Shown: positions 24,030 through 34,305, counted from the stretch's first letter. The stretch: 64,000 nucleotides of DNA from JAABRB01 sp963735025 (GCA_963735025.1 CAVTJG010000009.1:1302001-1366000); one strand, 5' to 3'. Numbers and translations are program-made. Notes: a model not told the origin generated them from the sequence alone.

Positions 24030-24291
24030 TCGCCGATCCTGTGCTCCGAGCTCTTCAAGGCACTTGCCGAGGTACGAAAAAACCGGCGCGGGCATTCTGC
24101 TCGTCGAGCAGAACGCACGGCAGGGGCTTGCCATTGCCGATCGCGGCTACCTGCTCGAGAACGGTCGCATCGTCGGCGAGGGCGCTGCAACGGCGCTTGC
24201 CCAGGACCCGGCGGTGCAGAAGGCCTATCTCGGCGGCGTGGCCCGCGACATCGGCGCGAGGCGTGAGCGGACCTTTACGCAGCTTCCTTGA
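24030..24291 (+). pseudogene. 3' remnant of a livF-type ABC ATPase gene
   Basis: The last fifth of a branched-chain amino acid transporter ATPase (LivF) is recognisable: ELFKALAEVRKTG, then GAGILLVEQNARQGLAIADR, GYLLENGRIVGEGAA and QDPAVQKAYLGG. The Walker A, signature and Walker B parts are gone. An extra A in the A6 run near 24076 also breaks the frame of what remains. The remnant has no start site and ends inside a duplicated piece of the trpB-like gene. It looks like a scar of a deletion that removed a liv operon. Confidence 0.78.
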
Positions 24292-24424
24292 CCGACGGCA
24301 ATCCCGCGAGCGCCATTGAAGGCGTTGAACAAGGGGGCGATGCCCCCTTGTAAATCCCCCGAGTCGGAGCGCTCGCGAAGTTACGCCGCCTCCTTGACTG
24401 ACGGCAATCCCGCGAGCGCCATTG
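24274..24424. repeat. Direct duplication of the 3' end of the trpB-like gene
   Basis: A 45-bp segment at 24380-24424, which encodes the last residues (MALAGLPSVKEAA) and stop of the trpB-like gene, recurs at 24274-24318 with a handful of mismatches, 106 bp away. The outer copy is not part of a gene. Between the copies lies a perfect 10-bp hairpin (24329-24351). Confidence 0.85.
24329..24351 (-). terminator. Hairpin downstream of the trpB-like gene
   Basis: Perfect 10-bp arms ACAAGGGGGC (24329-24338) and GCCCCCTTGT (24342-24351) with a GAT loop, 30 nt after the minus-strand stop. There is no T run, so termination is possible but unproven. Confidence 0.5.
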
Positions 24425-25751
24425 CAAGCTCTTTCTCGTCGTAGTTCTGATCGACCAGCTTGCCCGCAAAGTAGTCCATGTAGGCCTGCATGTCGAAGTG
24501 GCCGTGACCGCAGAGGTTGAAGAGAATGACACGACTCTTGCCTTCGTCGCGGCACTTGATGGCCTCGTCGATCGCGCCTCTCACCGCGTGATTGGCTTCG
24601 GGGGCAGGCAGGATTCCCTCGGTGCGCGCGAACTGCACACCGGCGTCGAAGCACGTCGTCTGGTGATACGCGACGGCGTCGATCAGTCCGAGCTGCTTGA
24701 TGTGGCTGACGATCGGTGCCATGCCGTGATAGCGCAGCCCACCCGCGTGGAATCCGGGCGGCGTGAACGTCGAGCCCAGCGTGTGCATCTTCACAAGTGG
24801 CGTGAGGTGACCGGTGTCGCCGAAGTCGTACGCGTACTTTCCACGCGTGAGGCTCGGGCAGGCGGCCGGCTCGACCGCGATGATCTTCACTTTCTTGCCG
24901 CCACGCAGCTGCGCGCCCAGGAAGGGGAAGGCGATGCCCGCAAAGTTCGATCCGCCGCCGGTGCAGCCGACGACGATGTCCGGGTAATCGCCCGCCATCT
25001 CCATCTGTGCCATCGCTTCCTGGCCGACGACGGTCTGGTGCAGCAGGACGTGATTCAGCACGGAGCCGAGCGCGTACTTCGTGTCGTCGCGCTGTGCAGC
25101 GACCTCGACCGCTTCCGAGATCGCGATGCCGAGCGATCCCGGATGATCCTTGCGCTTCTCGAGGATGGCCTTTCCTGATTGCGTTTGGGGCGAGGGTGAG
25201 GGGATGCACGTGGCGCCGTAGGTTTCCATCAGCGCGCGTCGATAGGGCTTCTGATCGTAGGACACGCGCACCATGAAGACCTGCACTTCGAGACCGAAGA
25301 GCGCGCCCGCGAATGCGAGTGACGAGCCCCACTGTCCTGCGCCGGTCTCGGTCGACAGCCGCTTGACGCCCTCCTGCTTGTTGTAGAAAGCCTGCGCGAC
25401 CGCGGTGTTCGGCTTGTGGCTGCCTGCCGGGCTCACGCCTTCGTACTTGTAGTAGATCTTCGCCGGTGTCTGCAGGGCTTTCTCGAGGCGCCGTGCCCGA
25501 AAGAGCGGGCTCGGGCGCCACTGCCGGTAGATCTCGCGCACCGGCTCAGGAATCTCGATCTCGCGCTCCGCGCTCACCTCTTGCATGATCAGCGCCATCG
25601 GAAAGAGCGGCGCCAGATCGTCGGGCCCAATGGGCTGACCGGTGCCTGGATGCAGGACCGGGGACAACGGCTTGGGCAGATCGGCGGCGATGTTGTACCA
25701 GACCTTGGGGATGCGTGACTCGTCGAGGATGTATTTGACTGTATCGGACAT
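24381..25751 (-). CDS. TrpB-like pyridoxal-phosphate-dependent enzyme (TrpB2 type)
   Basis: Resembles the beta chain of tryptophan synthase, joining indole and serine with PLP. It has 456 residues from ATG 25751, which follows a perfect AAGGAGG site. The PLP lysine is Lys113 in AGSHKPNTAVAQA, and the phosphate cup is GCTGGGSNFAG near 308. The N-terminal extension (to about residue 80) and the motif TETGAGQWGSSLAFAGALFG mark the TrpB2 branch rather than TrpB1. TrpB2 proteins often act without TrpA or as serine deaminases; no trpA is nearby. Its 3' end has been duplicated downstream. Confidence 0.88.
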   Translation of the reverse strand: MSDTVKYILDESRIPKVWYNIAADLPKPLSPVLHPGTGQPIGPDDLAPLFPMALIMQEVSAEREIEIPEPVREIYRQWRPSPLFRARRLEKALQTPAKIYYKYEGVSPAGSHKPNTAVAQAFYNKQEGVKRLSTETGAGQWGSSLAFAGALFGLEVQVFMVRVSYDQKPYRRALMETYGATCIPSPSPQTQSGKAILEKRKDHPGSLGIAISEAVEVAAQRDDTKYALGSVLNHVLLHQTVVGQEAMAQMEMAGDYPDIVVGCTGGGSNFAGIAFPFLGAQLRGGKKVKIIAVEPAACPSLTRGKYAYDFGDTGHLTPLVKMHTLGSTFTPPGFHAGGLRYHGMAPIVSHIKQLGLIDAVAYHQTTCFDAGVQFARTEGILPAPEANHAVRGAIDEAIKCRDEGKSRVILFNLCGHGHFDMQAYMDYFAGKLVDQNYDEKELAMALAGLPSVKEAA

Positions 25752-25848
25752 TGCGTGCCTCCTTCGGATGGGGTTCGCGCGTGGCAATCCGGATTGCGAC
25801 CTGCAAGAAGTGTACTGCCGGCAGGGCGGTCGCGACCACCCCGGCGGA

Positions 25849-27706
25849 TCAGGTGGAAGAAGTCGCGAATCGCGCCGGATCCAGCGCGGCGAGGAGGCGC
25901 GCGGAAACCGGCGCCGGCTCTCCCTCCAGCACCGCGGCAATGACCTCGCCGCACAGCGGCGGGCCGATGAGCCCACGCGCGCCATGGGCGGTGCTCACGC
26001 ACAGCCCGGCTGCGGTGCCGAATTCGCCGGCGAGCGGCAGGCGGTCGGGGCTGGTGCAGCGCACGGCTGCGCGACCCGCGAGGCGCGCTGGGGCGGTCGC
26101 TCCGACATCGAGCGCCGCCGCAAGGGCGGGCGCCATTGCTGCAAGATCGGCCAGGTTCTGCCGGTGCTCCGCCTCGTGCAGCGCGAGATCTTCGAAGTCG
26201 TGCACGAATGTCGCCCCCAGCGTGTGCAGCCCGGCCCGCGCCGGCGTGATCGACGCCTCGCCGCACACGACCACGCGCAGCGTGCGGCTCGCCGGGGTCT
26301 CCGCGAGCTGAGTGATCTGACCGCGCACCGCATGCAGCGGCAGTTGGTGCATCTGTGAAAACCTCGCCGCCTCCGCGGATGCGGCAACCACGACGACCGG
26401 CGCAGTGGCGAGAACGCCGCCCGCACCGATTGCCTGCCATTCGCCAATCGAGTCACGAACCAGCGCAAAAACCTCGGCACCGGTTCGTACTTCGATGTGC
26501 GGCTGCGCGGCGAGCGCACGCACGAGCGCCCCCGGGTGCACCCATCCCGCACCGGGAAAGTAGAGACCGCCGGCCGGCAGATCGATCCCCGCCAGCGCGG
26601 CTGCCTCCGCGCGATCAACCTGGCGCACGAGTGATGACGGAAGTCCCGCCCTGATTGCGCCTTCCTGGCGTGCGACGGTCTTCTCGTCGAGTGCAAGCTG
26701 CAGGACGCCGCACGCGCGCCACGTGTTGTCGCCCTGCGGAAGCAGGGTATTGAGCAATCGCACGCTGTGCTGATACCCGGCGAGAGTGAGCTCGCCGAGC
26801 AACGTCGGGCGGCCCGCGAGGCGCGCGTAGAGGACGCCCTGCGAATTGCCTGAAGCACCTTGTGCGAGCGCTGGCGCACGCTCGAGAAGCGTAATCTGCC
26901 AACCGCGCATTGCCAGACTCCAGGCCGACGCTGCGCCGGCAATGCCTCCGCCAATGACGATTGCGCGGCGCGCGGCTGGCGCCCGTTCGAATGCGGCGCC
27001 GCCGTCTTCCCGCGCGCCGATCAACATTTCGCGCTTGTGACCGAACCCGCGCGCCTTGTCGACCCGGAATCCCGCCGCCCGCAACCCGTCCCGTACGACT
27101 GTCGCGACGCTGTACGTCGCTACCGACGCGCCGGGACTGGAGTGCGCACCGACCGCGCCCAGCAGGCGCGCCGACCACATCCCCGGATTCTTTGCCGGTG
27201 CGAAACCGTCCAGGAACCAGGCATCGCAGTATCCGGCAAGCTCGTCGAGCATCGTTTCGGCGTCGCCGATCGCGAGCGTGAGGAGCACACGGCCTTCCGC
27301 GAAGTAGAGGCGGTGCCAGCCTGGCGCAAACTCCGTGTATTGCGCGACCAAGCGATTGCGAGTACGCCGCGAGAGCCGGCCACAGAGCGAGCGCGCGCAC
27401 GAGCTCTTCCGGGGCGAGGGGGTATCGCTCGAAGCTGACGTAGCGCAGCACCCCGTCCCGAGGCGCGACACTTGCCCACAACCGCCACGCCGCGCAGAAA
27501 TTGAGGCCCGTGCCGAATCCCGTTTCGCCGATCGTGAATCGCCCGCCCGGCGCTAGCGCTGCCCAGCGGTCGCGCAGGTGGTTCCCCGCGAGAAACACGT
27601 GCCCTGTCTCGTCGATCCCCGATTCGCGCGAGAAATAGATGTCGCCGAAGCGACGCGAGAATGGCTGCTCATCCCGCCAGTCGAGCTCCTGTCCGGTTCC
27701 GGTCAT
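25849..27706 (-). CDS. mnmC: Bifunctional tRNA mnm5s2U methyltransferase/oxidoreductase MnmC, one frameshift
   Basis: Completes mnm5s2U at position 34 of tRNAs. The C-terminal FAD domain removes the carboxymethyl group and the N-terminal SAM domain methylates. The N-terminal part from ATG 27706 has FSRRFGDIYFSRESGIDET and the SAM motif GETGFGTGLNF. Near 27354 an extra T shifts the frame, which goes on as LVAQYTEFAPGWHRLYF. The catalytic WFLDGFAPAKNPGMWS and then the FAD-binding AIVIGGGIAGAASAW follow, ending at 25849. Restored length is about 619 residues, standard for fused MnmC. Confidence 0.92.
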
Positions 27707-27710
27707 CGCT

Positions 27711-28340
27711 TCATCGCACCAAAATCGCGCCCGTCATGACGTACGCCCCGAAGGCGCACAGGAAGAGCCCAGAGGCACGATTCACCCAGACGAGCGCCGT
27801 GCGCGACACGCGCGTGCGTAGCGCGCTCACCGTTCCGGCGAGCAGCATCCACCACAGCATCGAACCGGCGAACACGCCCAGCGTGAGTACGCCCGCGGCC
27901 GCGCCGCCGCTCATTGCGCCGACCAGGCCGAGGCCGGCAAACACCGCGGCGAAGGAGAGGATCGTGGACGGATTCGCGAGCGTGAGCAGGAATGTCGCGG
28001 CAAACATCGAGGCCGGACCGCGTCCGCCTGCCTCCGCCTGCCGATCGACCGGCCCGGATCGAAACGCACGCACGCCGAGGCAAATCAGTGCCGCGCCACC
28101 GATGAGCGCAAGGGCCCGCTGGAAGTCCAGCAGCAGCGCCGAAACCGCAGTAATGCCGAATGCCGCGACCGCGGCGTATGAGGCGTCCGCCGCCGCGGTG
28201 CCGAGACCACCTGCCACCGCGGGCCAGAAACCCTGCTCCAGCGCGCGGCGGAAGCACAGCACGCCGATCGGCCCGACCGGCGCAGCGATCGAGAATCCAA
28301 GCAGGAGGCCTTTGGCGAGGAAGGAAAAAATGTCGCTCAC
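27711..28340 (-). CDS. LysE/RhtB-family amino acid exporter
   Basis: Inner-membrane exporter of about 209 residues. GTG 28340 gives SDIFSFLAKGLLLGFSIAAP followed by VGPIGVLCFRRAL, the N-terminal signature of LysE proteins (APVGP). Six hydrophobic helices follow, e.g. AAVAAFGITAVSALLLDF and ALALIGGAALICLGVRAF, with the conserved LANPSTILSFAAVFAG in the middle. The frame continues upstream without a stop into the remains of the P-type ATPase, but the GTG fits the family start. Its stop is 5 nt from the mnmC start, so the two are probably co-transcribed. Substrate is unknown. Confidence 0.85.
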   Translation of the reverse strand: MSDIFSFLAKGLLLGFSIAAPVGPIGVLCFRRALEQGFWPAVAGGLGTAAADASYAAVAAFGITAVSALLLDFQRALALIGGAALICLGVRAFRSGPVDRQAEAGGRGPASMFAATFLLTLANPSTILSFAAVFAGLGLVGAMSGGAAAGVLTLGVFAGSMLWWMLLAGTVSALRTRVSRTALVWVNRASGLFLCAFGAYVMTGAILVR

Positions 28341-28377
28341 TGTGAGACTCGTCCAGTTCGGCAGCGCAGCGGAGCTA

Positions 28378-31043
28378 TCAGGCCGCGGCGCGCCGATGCG
28401 CGCCTCGGGCGCGGGCGGGGCGGAGCAAGGCTTCTGCAGTTCGACCGCGACGAACACGACGCTGGAAAGCACGAGACAGAGCAGGAGATCGGCGAGATCG
28501 AGCGGCACCGTCCTGAAGATCGGCGTTCAGCGCAGGGAAGTAGACAACCGCCATCTGCAGCGCAAAGGTGACGAGCACTGCGCCGAGCAGAGGGCGATTG
28601 GAAAGCAGGCCGAGCGAGAACAGACGACTCCCGGTCCGACCGTATCGCCAGCACATTGCCCATCTGCGACAACGTCAGGACGGTGAAGGCCATCGTCTGC
28701 CACTTGGCCGACTCTGCTCCAATCGACCAAGCCTGGGCGAGGAGCGGTGACCCCTGCCATGAGCAAGCCGACCCAGATGATTTGCTGCCACATGCCCCGC
28801 GCAAAGACACTTTCCGACGGCGGCCTTGGCGGACGCTTCATGATGGCCTTCTCCGCTGGCTCTGCGGAAAGCGCGAGGCCTGGCAGCCCGTCCGTGACGA
28901 GGTTGATCCAGAGGATGTGAATGGGGAGCAGCGGGATCGGTAGTCCGAGGAAAGGCGCGAGGAAGATCGTCAGGATCTCGCCGGTGTTGCTCGTCATCGT
29001 GTACCGGATGAACTTCAGAATATTGTCGAAGATCCTGCGCCCTTCCCGCACCGCGGAGACGATCGTCGCGAAGTTGTCGTCTAGCAGGACGAGGCTCGAC
29101 GCCTCCCGCGCCACGTCCGTGCCGCCGCGGCCCATTGCGATGCCGATGTCGGCACGCTTGAGCGCCGGCGCGTCGTTCACGCCGTCGCCGGTCATGGCCA
29201 CGAATTCGCCCTGTTGCTGGAGTGCGTGGACGATGCGGATCTTCTGCGCCGGGTCGACGCGCGCGTAGACGCGGATCTCCCTGACCACCCGATTCCAGGG
29301 CTTCGTCCGACAGCTGCGTGAGCTCTGGTCCGGTGACGACGCGTGCGTCGTCGGCAAGGATGCCGAGGCGCTTCGCAATGGCATGGGCGGTCGCGGGATG
29401 GTCGCCCGTGATGAGCACCGGTGTGATGCCCGCGGATCGGCACAGCCGCACGGCTTGCTCGGCCTCGGGACGCGGCGGGTCTTCGAGTCCCACCAATCCA
29501 AGCAGCGTCAGCTCGCGCTCGACCACATCGGGGTGCTCGTCAGATGGGGCGCCGGTCCAGTTCCGGTATGCGATAGCGAGCACTCGCAGGCCGTCGGAAG
29601 CCATGTGCTCGGCGGCATCCAGCACTTGCTGCCGGCCGAAAGGCGCTTCGCCGTTCGCCGTGAGCGCGCGGTCACAGATCGCGACGACGGCTTCGGGGCT
29701 GCCCTTCGTGAACGCGACGACGCCCTCGGCGCGCCGGTGCAATGTCGTCATTCGCATGCGCGCGGAATCGAACGCAAGCTCATTGATGCGAGGAGCATCC
29801 GCTTCGAGCGCATTCTTGTCGTAGCCTGCTGCGACGGCGGCGGCGAACAGCGCGGTTTCAGTCGGATCGCCGGCGACCTCGCCCGCCGCATTGCGGTTTG
29901 CGTCGTTGCTAATGGCCAACCCCAGGAAGAGCGTTTGCCACGGCTCGCCAACACGCGGGCAATCCGCCGGCACGAGTCGTTGGCCGTCGGCCATGATCTC
30001 CGCCACGCGCATCGTGTTCTGCGTGAGCGTGCCGGTCTTGTCCGAGCAGATGTAGGTCACCGAGCCGAGGGTCTCGACCGCCGGAAGACGGCGGATCAAC
30101 GCGTGCTCGCGCACCATTTTTCTTGCACCCAGGGCAAGGGAAATCGTGACGACCGCGGGCAGTGCCTCGGGTATGGCGGCCACCGCGAGGGTCACTGCGG
30201 TCAGGAGCATCAGGAGGGTCGGCTCGCCACGCAGCACCCCGGCGGCAAAGACGATCGCGCAGATTCCGAGCACGACAATCGCGAGACGCGACCCGAAATG
30301 TGCGAGACGCTTCTGCAGGGGCGTTTTCGAGTCTCCGCCGTCCTCGAGAAGCTGTGCGATCCGCCCCAGTTCGGTCGACATCCCGGTGGCGACTGCCACG
30401 CCGCGCGCCCGCCCATTGGTGACGATCGTGCCCTTGTGGGCCATGTTGCGGCGGTCGCCGAGCGGCAGGTCCGCGCCGTCGAGTGCCTCGGTGGTCTTCT
30501 CGATCGTCAGGGACTCCCCCGTGAGCGTCGCCTCGTTGATCTTGAGCTGGGCGGTTTCCGTCAGCCGCAAATCCGCCGGCACGATGTTTCCCGCCTCGAG
30601 CACGACGACGTCGCCCGGCACCAGTTCGGTCGCGGGAAGCGTCTGCATGGTTCCTTCTCGTGCGACGCGCGCGCTCGTCGCCGCCATTTTTCTCAGCGCC
30701 GCGATCGCCCGCTCGGCACGGTACTCCTGCACGAACCCGATCCCCCCGTTGAGAACCAGGATCACGATGATCGCCACGGTATCTTTCAGATCGCCGACGA
30801 TTCCTGACACGATCGCGGCTCCGATCAGAACGACGATCATCAGAGTCGGTGAATTGATCGATGAACATCCGCCAGGCGGGGCGGCGGACGCTCTCGCGTA
30901 TGAGGTTTGGCCCGTGGCGAGCGAGCCGCGCCGCCGCCTCCGAGGATTCCAGGCCGCGCGAAAGATCGGTGCCGAGCCGCGCGCCAAGATTCGGCGACAG
31001 ATAAGCGGTGGGCGCCGGGAACGCTTTCCGATGTGTGAATCAT
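28378..31043 (-). pseudogene. Cation-transporting P-type ATPase (P2-type), at least six frameshifts
   Basis: Clearly a P2-type cation pump (calcium/manganese-like PMA1/SERCA group) but not translatable as it stands. Pieces in order: RMFIDQFTDS, LMIVVLIGAAIVSG, the actuator TGES (EATLTGESLTIEK), the phosphorylation site SDKTGTLTQNT near 30035, the nucleotide-domain FTKGSPEAVV, the hinge MTGDGVNDAPALK near 29180, and the helices to VTFALQMAVVYFPALNADLQ. Frames change near 31020, 30850, 29287, 28750, 28625 and 28510, each behaving as a one-base insertion. A further one near 28430 would give a natural end at TGA 28378. Protein-level conservation within the pieces argues for recent inactivation or poor sequence rather than old decay. 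Confidence 0.85.
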
Positions 31044-31153
31044 GGGCGCAGCAAGTCTAGGATGAAGCGTGCGCGCCGGGGCTGATCCAGAGCAAACCGA
31101 ACACCTCCCGGTTGCGAGGCCGGGGAAGAACGATCAGCGCGTATCCGGACGAA

Positions 31154-31936
31154 TCAAATGAACTGCACCGCCACGCTTCCGAGCGGCCCGAAGTCCGCGC
31201 GCAGCGTGTCACCCTTGTTCGCCCACACTGGACGGATGAACGAACCGGAGAGCGTGAAGTGGCCCGGCTCGAGAACGGTACCGAACTGCCCGACCTTGTT
31301 CGCGAGCCAGGCGATTCCGAGCGCCGGATGGCCGAGCACCGCGGCCGAGACGCCAGACTCCTCGATCGCCTCGTTGCGGTACATGAGGCCGGGCACCCAG
31401 CGAAGGTCGACGTCGGTCGGACGCACGGGCCGACCACCCAGCACAACGGCCGCGGCCGCGCCGTTATCTGAGACGGTGTCGAAGATCTTGCGCGGATTCT
31501 GAACGCGTGCGTCGATCACTTCGATCGACGGCACAACCCATTCGGTTGCGCGCAGCACGTCGAGCAGTCCCACGCCCGGCCCCTTTAGCGGCTGGCCGAG
31601 CACGAAACCGAGCTCCATCTCGACGCGCGGCACGCAGAAGCTGTCGTGGGGGAGCTTCACGCCGTCGTCGTAGAACATGTTGTCCAGCAGGTGCCCATAG
31701 TCCGGTTCGTCGATCTGCGACGAGAGTTGCATCGCCCTGGACGTGAGGCCGACCTTGTGGCCGCGGACCCTGGCGCCCGCCGCAACCTTGGTATCGGTCA
31801 CGATCTGTTGAATGGCGTACGCGTCCTCGATGGTGATGTCGGGCCAGGTCTTGGAAAGCTGCAATGCGGGCTTGCGCTCCTTCTCGGCGGCGAGAAGTAT
31901 GCCGGCGGCCTTCTTGCGGTCGGCGTCGGAAAGCAT
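31154..31936 (-). CDS. 2-oxo-hept-4-ene-1,7-dioate hydratase-like protein (HpaH/MhpD family)
   Basis: Hydratase of meta-cleavage pathways, adding water to 2-hydroxydienoates before aldol cleavage. It has 260 residues from ATG 31936, beginning MLSDADRKKAAGILLAAEKE. The motif GHKVGLTSRAMQ near 56-67 and the metal-binding RVEMELGFVLG near 103-113 are typical, closest to HpaH of homoprotocatechuate degradation. No other hpa genes are near. The only candidate partner is the acyl-CoA dehydrogenase upstream on the same strand, about 95 nt away. Confidence 0.87.
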   Translation of the reverse strand: MLSDADRKKAAGILLAAEKERKPALQLSKTWPDITIEDAYAIQQIVTDTKVAAGARVRGHKVGLTSRAMQLSSQIDEPDYGHLLDNMFYDDGVKLPHDSFCVPRVEMELGFVLGQPLKGPGVGLLDVLRATEWVVPSIEVIDARVQNPRKIFDTVSDNGAAAAVVLGGRPVRPTDVDLRWVPGLMYRNEAIEESGVSAAVLGHPALGIAWLANKVGQFGTVLEPGHFTLSGSFIRPVWANKGDTLRADFGPLGSVAVQFI

Positions 31937-32031
31937 CGAGAGGTCCCCTTGGATTTTGGTTGTCGTGTGATTTGGTTGTCGAGCGTCGCGCCGATGGTGC
32001 ATCGGCGCGCGGGTTTGCGCAACCGGCGGAT

Positions 32032-33684
32032 CTAGTTCGAAGCCCGGATACGGCGAATCAAGTCTGCACAGTCGACGCTCGTCGGCAATGTTCCGAAGCA
32101 GGTGCCCCAGTCGCCTTCGAGCCGGGTGGCGATAAACGCGTCGGCGACGTAGTTCGGGGCATGGCGCACCATGAGCGCGGCCTGCAGTGCAACGGCCATC
32201 TCCTCGACCACGCGCCGCGCCCGGACTTCGAGCGTCGCTGTATCAGCGAGCTCGCGCTTCAGCGCCTCGGCGACTTGCGCGAGCTTGGGCGCGACGGCGG
32301 CGGCATCTGCGAGCTCGGCGAAGAACGCCTCGCCACACGCGGGCTCGCGCGCCATGGAGCGCAGCACATCGAGGCTGATGACGTTGCCACTGCCCTCCCA
32401 GATCCCGTTCACCGGCGCTTCGCGATACAGCCTTGCAAGCGGGCTCTCCTCGACGTAACCGCTGCCGCCGAGACATTCCATCGCCTCGACTGCCAGCGCG
32501 TTGATGCGCTTGCAGACCCAGTACTTCGCCACCGGGGTGACGATGCGCGCGAGCTGCCGTTCGCGCTCGTCCTCGCGCCCTGCGTCGAACGCACGCGCGA
32601 GCCGGAACGCCAGCAGAGTCGCCGCCTCGCATTCGAGCGCCAGGTCGGCGAGCACGTTCTGCATCAGGGGTTGCTCGACCAGGCGCTTGCCGAACGCAGA
32701 GCGATGCTCGCAATGGTGCAATGCCTGTGCGAGTCCGGCACGCATCATGCCGGCATTCGCAACGACGATGTCGAACCGCGTCAGGTGCGCCATCTCGATG
32801 ATCGTTGCGATGCCGCGCCCTTGCACGCCCACCACCCGCGCCCAGGTGCCGTCGTATTCGATCTCGCTCGAAGCGTTCGAGCGGTTCCCGACCTTGTCTT
32901 TCAGTCGCTGGATGTGAAAGCGATTGCGTGTGCCGTCGGGCAGCGAGCGCGGCACGAACAGGCAGGTGAGGCCCGGTCCGGCGCGAGCGAGCGTGAGGAA
33001 ACCGTCCGACATCGGTGCCGAGCAGAACCACTTGTGGCCGGTCAGTAGAAATTCGCCCTCGCCGATCGGCTCCGCGCGCGTCGTGTTGGACCGCAAGTCG
33101 GACCCACCCTGTTTTTCGGTCATCGCCATGCCCAGGGTAGCAGCGCGCTTCTCGGCAATCGGAAGCGGGCGCGGGTCGTAGTCTTCGGCCACGATCTTCG
33201 GCTCCCACTCGACTGCGAGATCCGGCGCGTTCCTCAGCACGTGCACGCCCGCGAAGCACATTGTCACCGGACAGGCGACGCCGTTCTCACCCTGGTTCCA
33301 CAGGTAATTGAGCGCCGCGCGTGCAACGTAGACCCCGTCACGGTCCACCGTCCATGCCAGCGAGTGCAGGCCCGCGCCGAACGCAATCGACATCAGCTCG
33401 TGATAGGCAGGGTGATACTCGACCATGTCGATGCGGTGACCGCTCCGGTCGTGCGTTCTGAGCTCGGGCGTGTAGCGGTTTGCCTGGTACGCGAGCTTCT
33501 GCATCCGCTCGCTCGTCACCATCTCGCCCATTGCGTGCGCACGGGCCTCGATCCACGCACCGCCTTCGCGCGCCACGGCCGCGCGCAGCACCGGGTCGGT
33601 CGTCCAGGCGTTGTGACCGCCGTACGGTGGCGACTGATTGGTCACATCGTGCGTTGCACGCGGCGGAATAGTCGAGGCATTCAA
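32032..33684 (-). CDS. AidB-like acyl-CoA dehydrogenase
   Basis: FAD-dependent dehydrogenase fold of 550 residues, close in length to AidB (541) and longer than ordinary acyl-CoA dehydrogenases. The N-terminus NASTIPPRATHDVTNQSPPY and GYHNAWTTDP-like opening, MAMTEKQGGSDLRSNTT near 189, LTGHKWFCSAPMSDGFLTLA near 214, and ECLGGSGYVEESPLARLYRE near 407 are AidB hallmarks. AidB is part of the E. coli alkylation response and binds DNA through a basic C-terminal domain. Here the C-terminus is only mildly basic (LIRRIRASN), so a purely metabolic role is also possible. It is divergent from the GNAT gene. Confidence 0.88.
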   Translation of the reverse strand: MNASTIPPRATHDVTNQSPPYGGHNAWTTDPVLRAAVAREGGAWIEARAHAMGEMVTSERMQKLAYQANRYTPELRTHDRSGHRIDMVEYHPAYHELMSIAFGAGLHSLAWTVDRDGVYVARAALNYLWNQGENGVACPVTMCFAGVHVLRNAPDLAVEWEPKIVAEDYDPRPLPIAEKRAATLGMAMTEKQGGSDLRSNTTRAEPIGEGEFLLTGHKWFCSAPMSDGFLTLARAGPGLTCLFVPRSLPDGTRNRFHIQRLKDKVGNRSNASSEIEYDGTWARVVGVQGRGIATIIEMAHLTRFDIVVANAGMMRAGLAQALHHCEHRSAFGKRLVEQPLMQNVLADLALECEAATLLAFRLARAFDAGREDERERQLARIVTPVAKYWVCKRINALAVEAMECLGGSGYVEESPLARLYREAPVNGIWEGSGNVISLDVLRSMAREPACGEAFFAELADAAAVAPKLAQVAEALKRELADTATLEVRARRVVEEMAVALQAALMVRHAPNYVADAFIATRLEGDWGTCFGTLPTSVDCADLIRRIRASN

Positions 33685-33786
33685 GACACGCGTCCCCGTC
33701 CGGCGGATAGACCTGCACTATATACAATACGCTCGAGAATGTGCCGCGCATGGCGCGCGCGTCGGCACTGAAAGACGAGAGCGAAC

Positions 33787-34305
33787 ATGATCCGGCCATG
33801 CAACGACGACGACCGCGACTCGATCTTCACGATCATCAACGATTCGGCGCAGGCGTATCGCGGCGTCATCCCGCCGGATCGCTGGCATGATCCCTATATG
33901 AGTCGGGATCAGCTGGGGGCCGAGATCGCCGATGGCGTCGCGTTCTGGGGGTGCGAGCGCGTGGGCGTGCTAACCGGCGTAATGGGGATTCAGGACAGAG
34001 GGGAAGTGGCACTTGTCCGACACGCCTACGTGCGCACCAGTGCAAGGCGAACCGGTATCGGCGGCGAGTTGCTCGAACATCTGGAGCGCCGCACCGCTAA
34101 GCCGATCCTGATCGGGACGTGGGCTGCCGCCACCTGGGCGATCCGATTCTACGAGCAGCGCGGGTACGTCCTGGTGGGGCCGCTGGAGAAGGACCGGCTG
34201 CTCGCGAAGTACTGGAATGTACCGCCACGCCAGGTTGCGACTTCCGTCGTGCTCGCGAGCCCGCGCTGGCAGCGTCTACAAGTGCAAAGGAGCCGATTCG
34301 AATGA
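33787..34305 (+). CDS. GNAT family N-acetyltransferase
   Basis: 172-residue acetyl-CoA-dependent transferase. It begins MIRPCNDDDRDSIFTIINDS, with the acetyl-CoA loop RTSARRTGIGGELLEHLE near residues 79-96 and the C-terminal WAIRFYEQRGYVLVGPLEKD, all standard for the fold. The substrate is unknown. Its stop overlaps the next start (ATGA), so it is translationally coupled to the glutathione-transferase gene. Confidence 0.88.
   Translation: MIRPCNDDDRDSIFTIINDSAQAYRGVIPPDRWHDPYMSRDQLGAEIADGVAFWGCERVGVLTGVMGIQDRGEVALVRHAYVRTSARRTGIGGELLEHLERRTAKPILIGTWAAATWAIRFYEQRGYVLVGPLEKDRLLAKYWNVPPRQVATSVVLASPRWQRLQVQRSRFE

Noticed and set aside
27711..28508. Fusion of the P-type ATPase C-terminus with the LysE-type exporter
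   Set aside because: The continuous frame results from the last ATPase frameshift. A normal LysE start (GTG 28340, SDIFSFL then APVGP) lies inside, and a natural ATPase end is available at 28378 in the next frame.
29383..30807. Open frame of 474 codons on the plus strand opposite the P-type ATPase
   Set aside because: It shows no family motifs and is Arg/His-rich; the minus strand carries unmistakable ATPase motifs.
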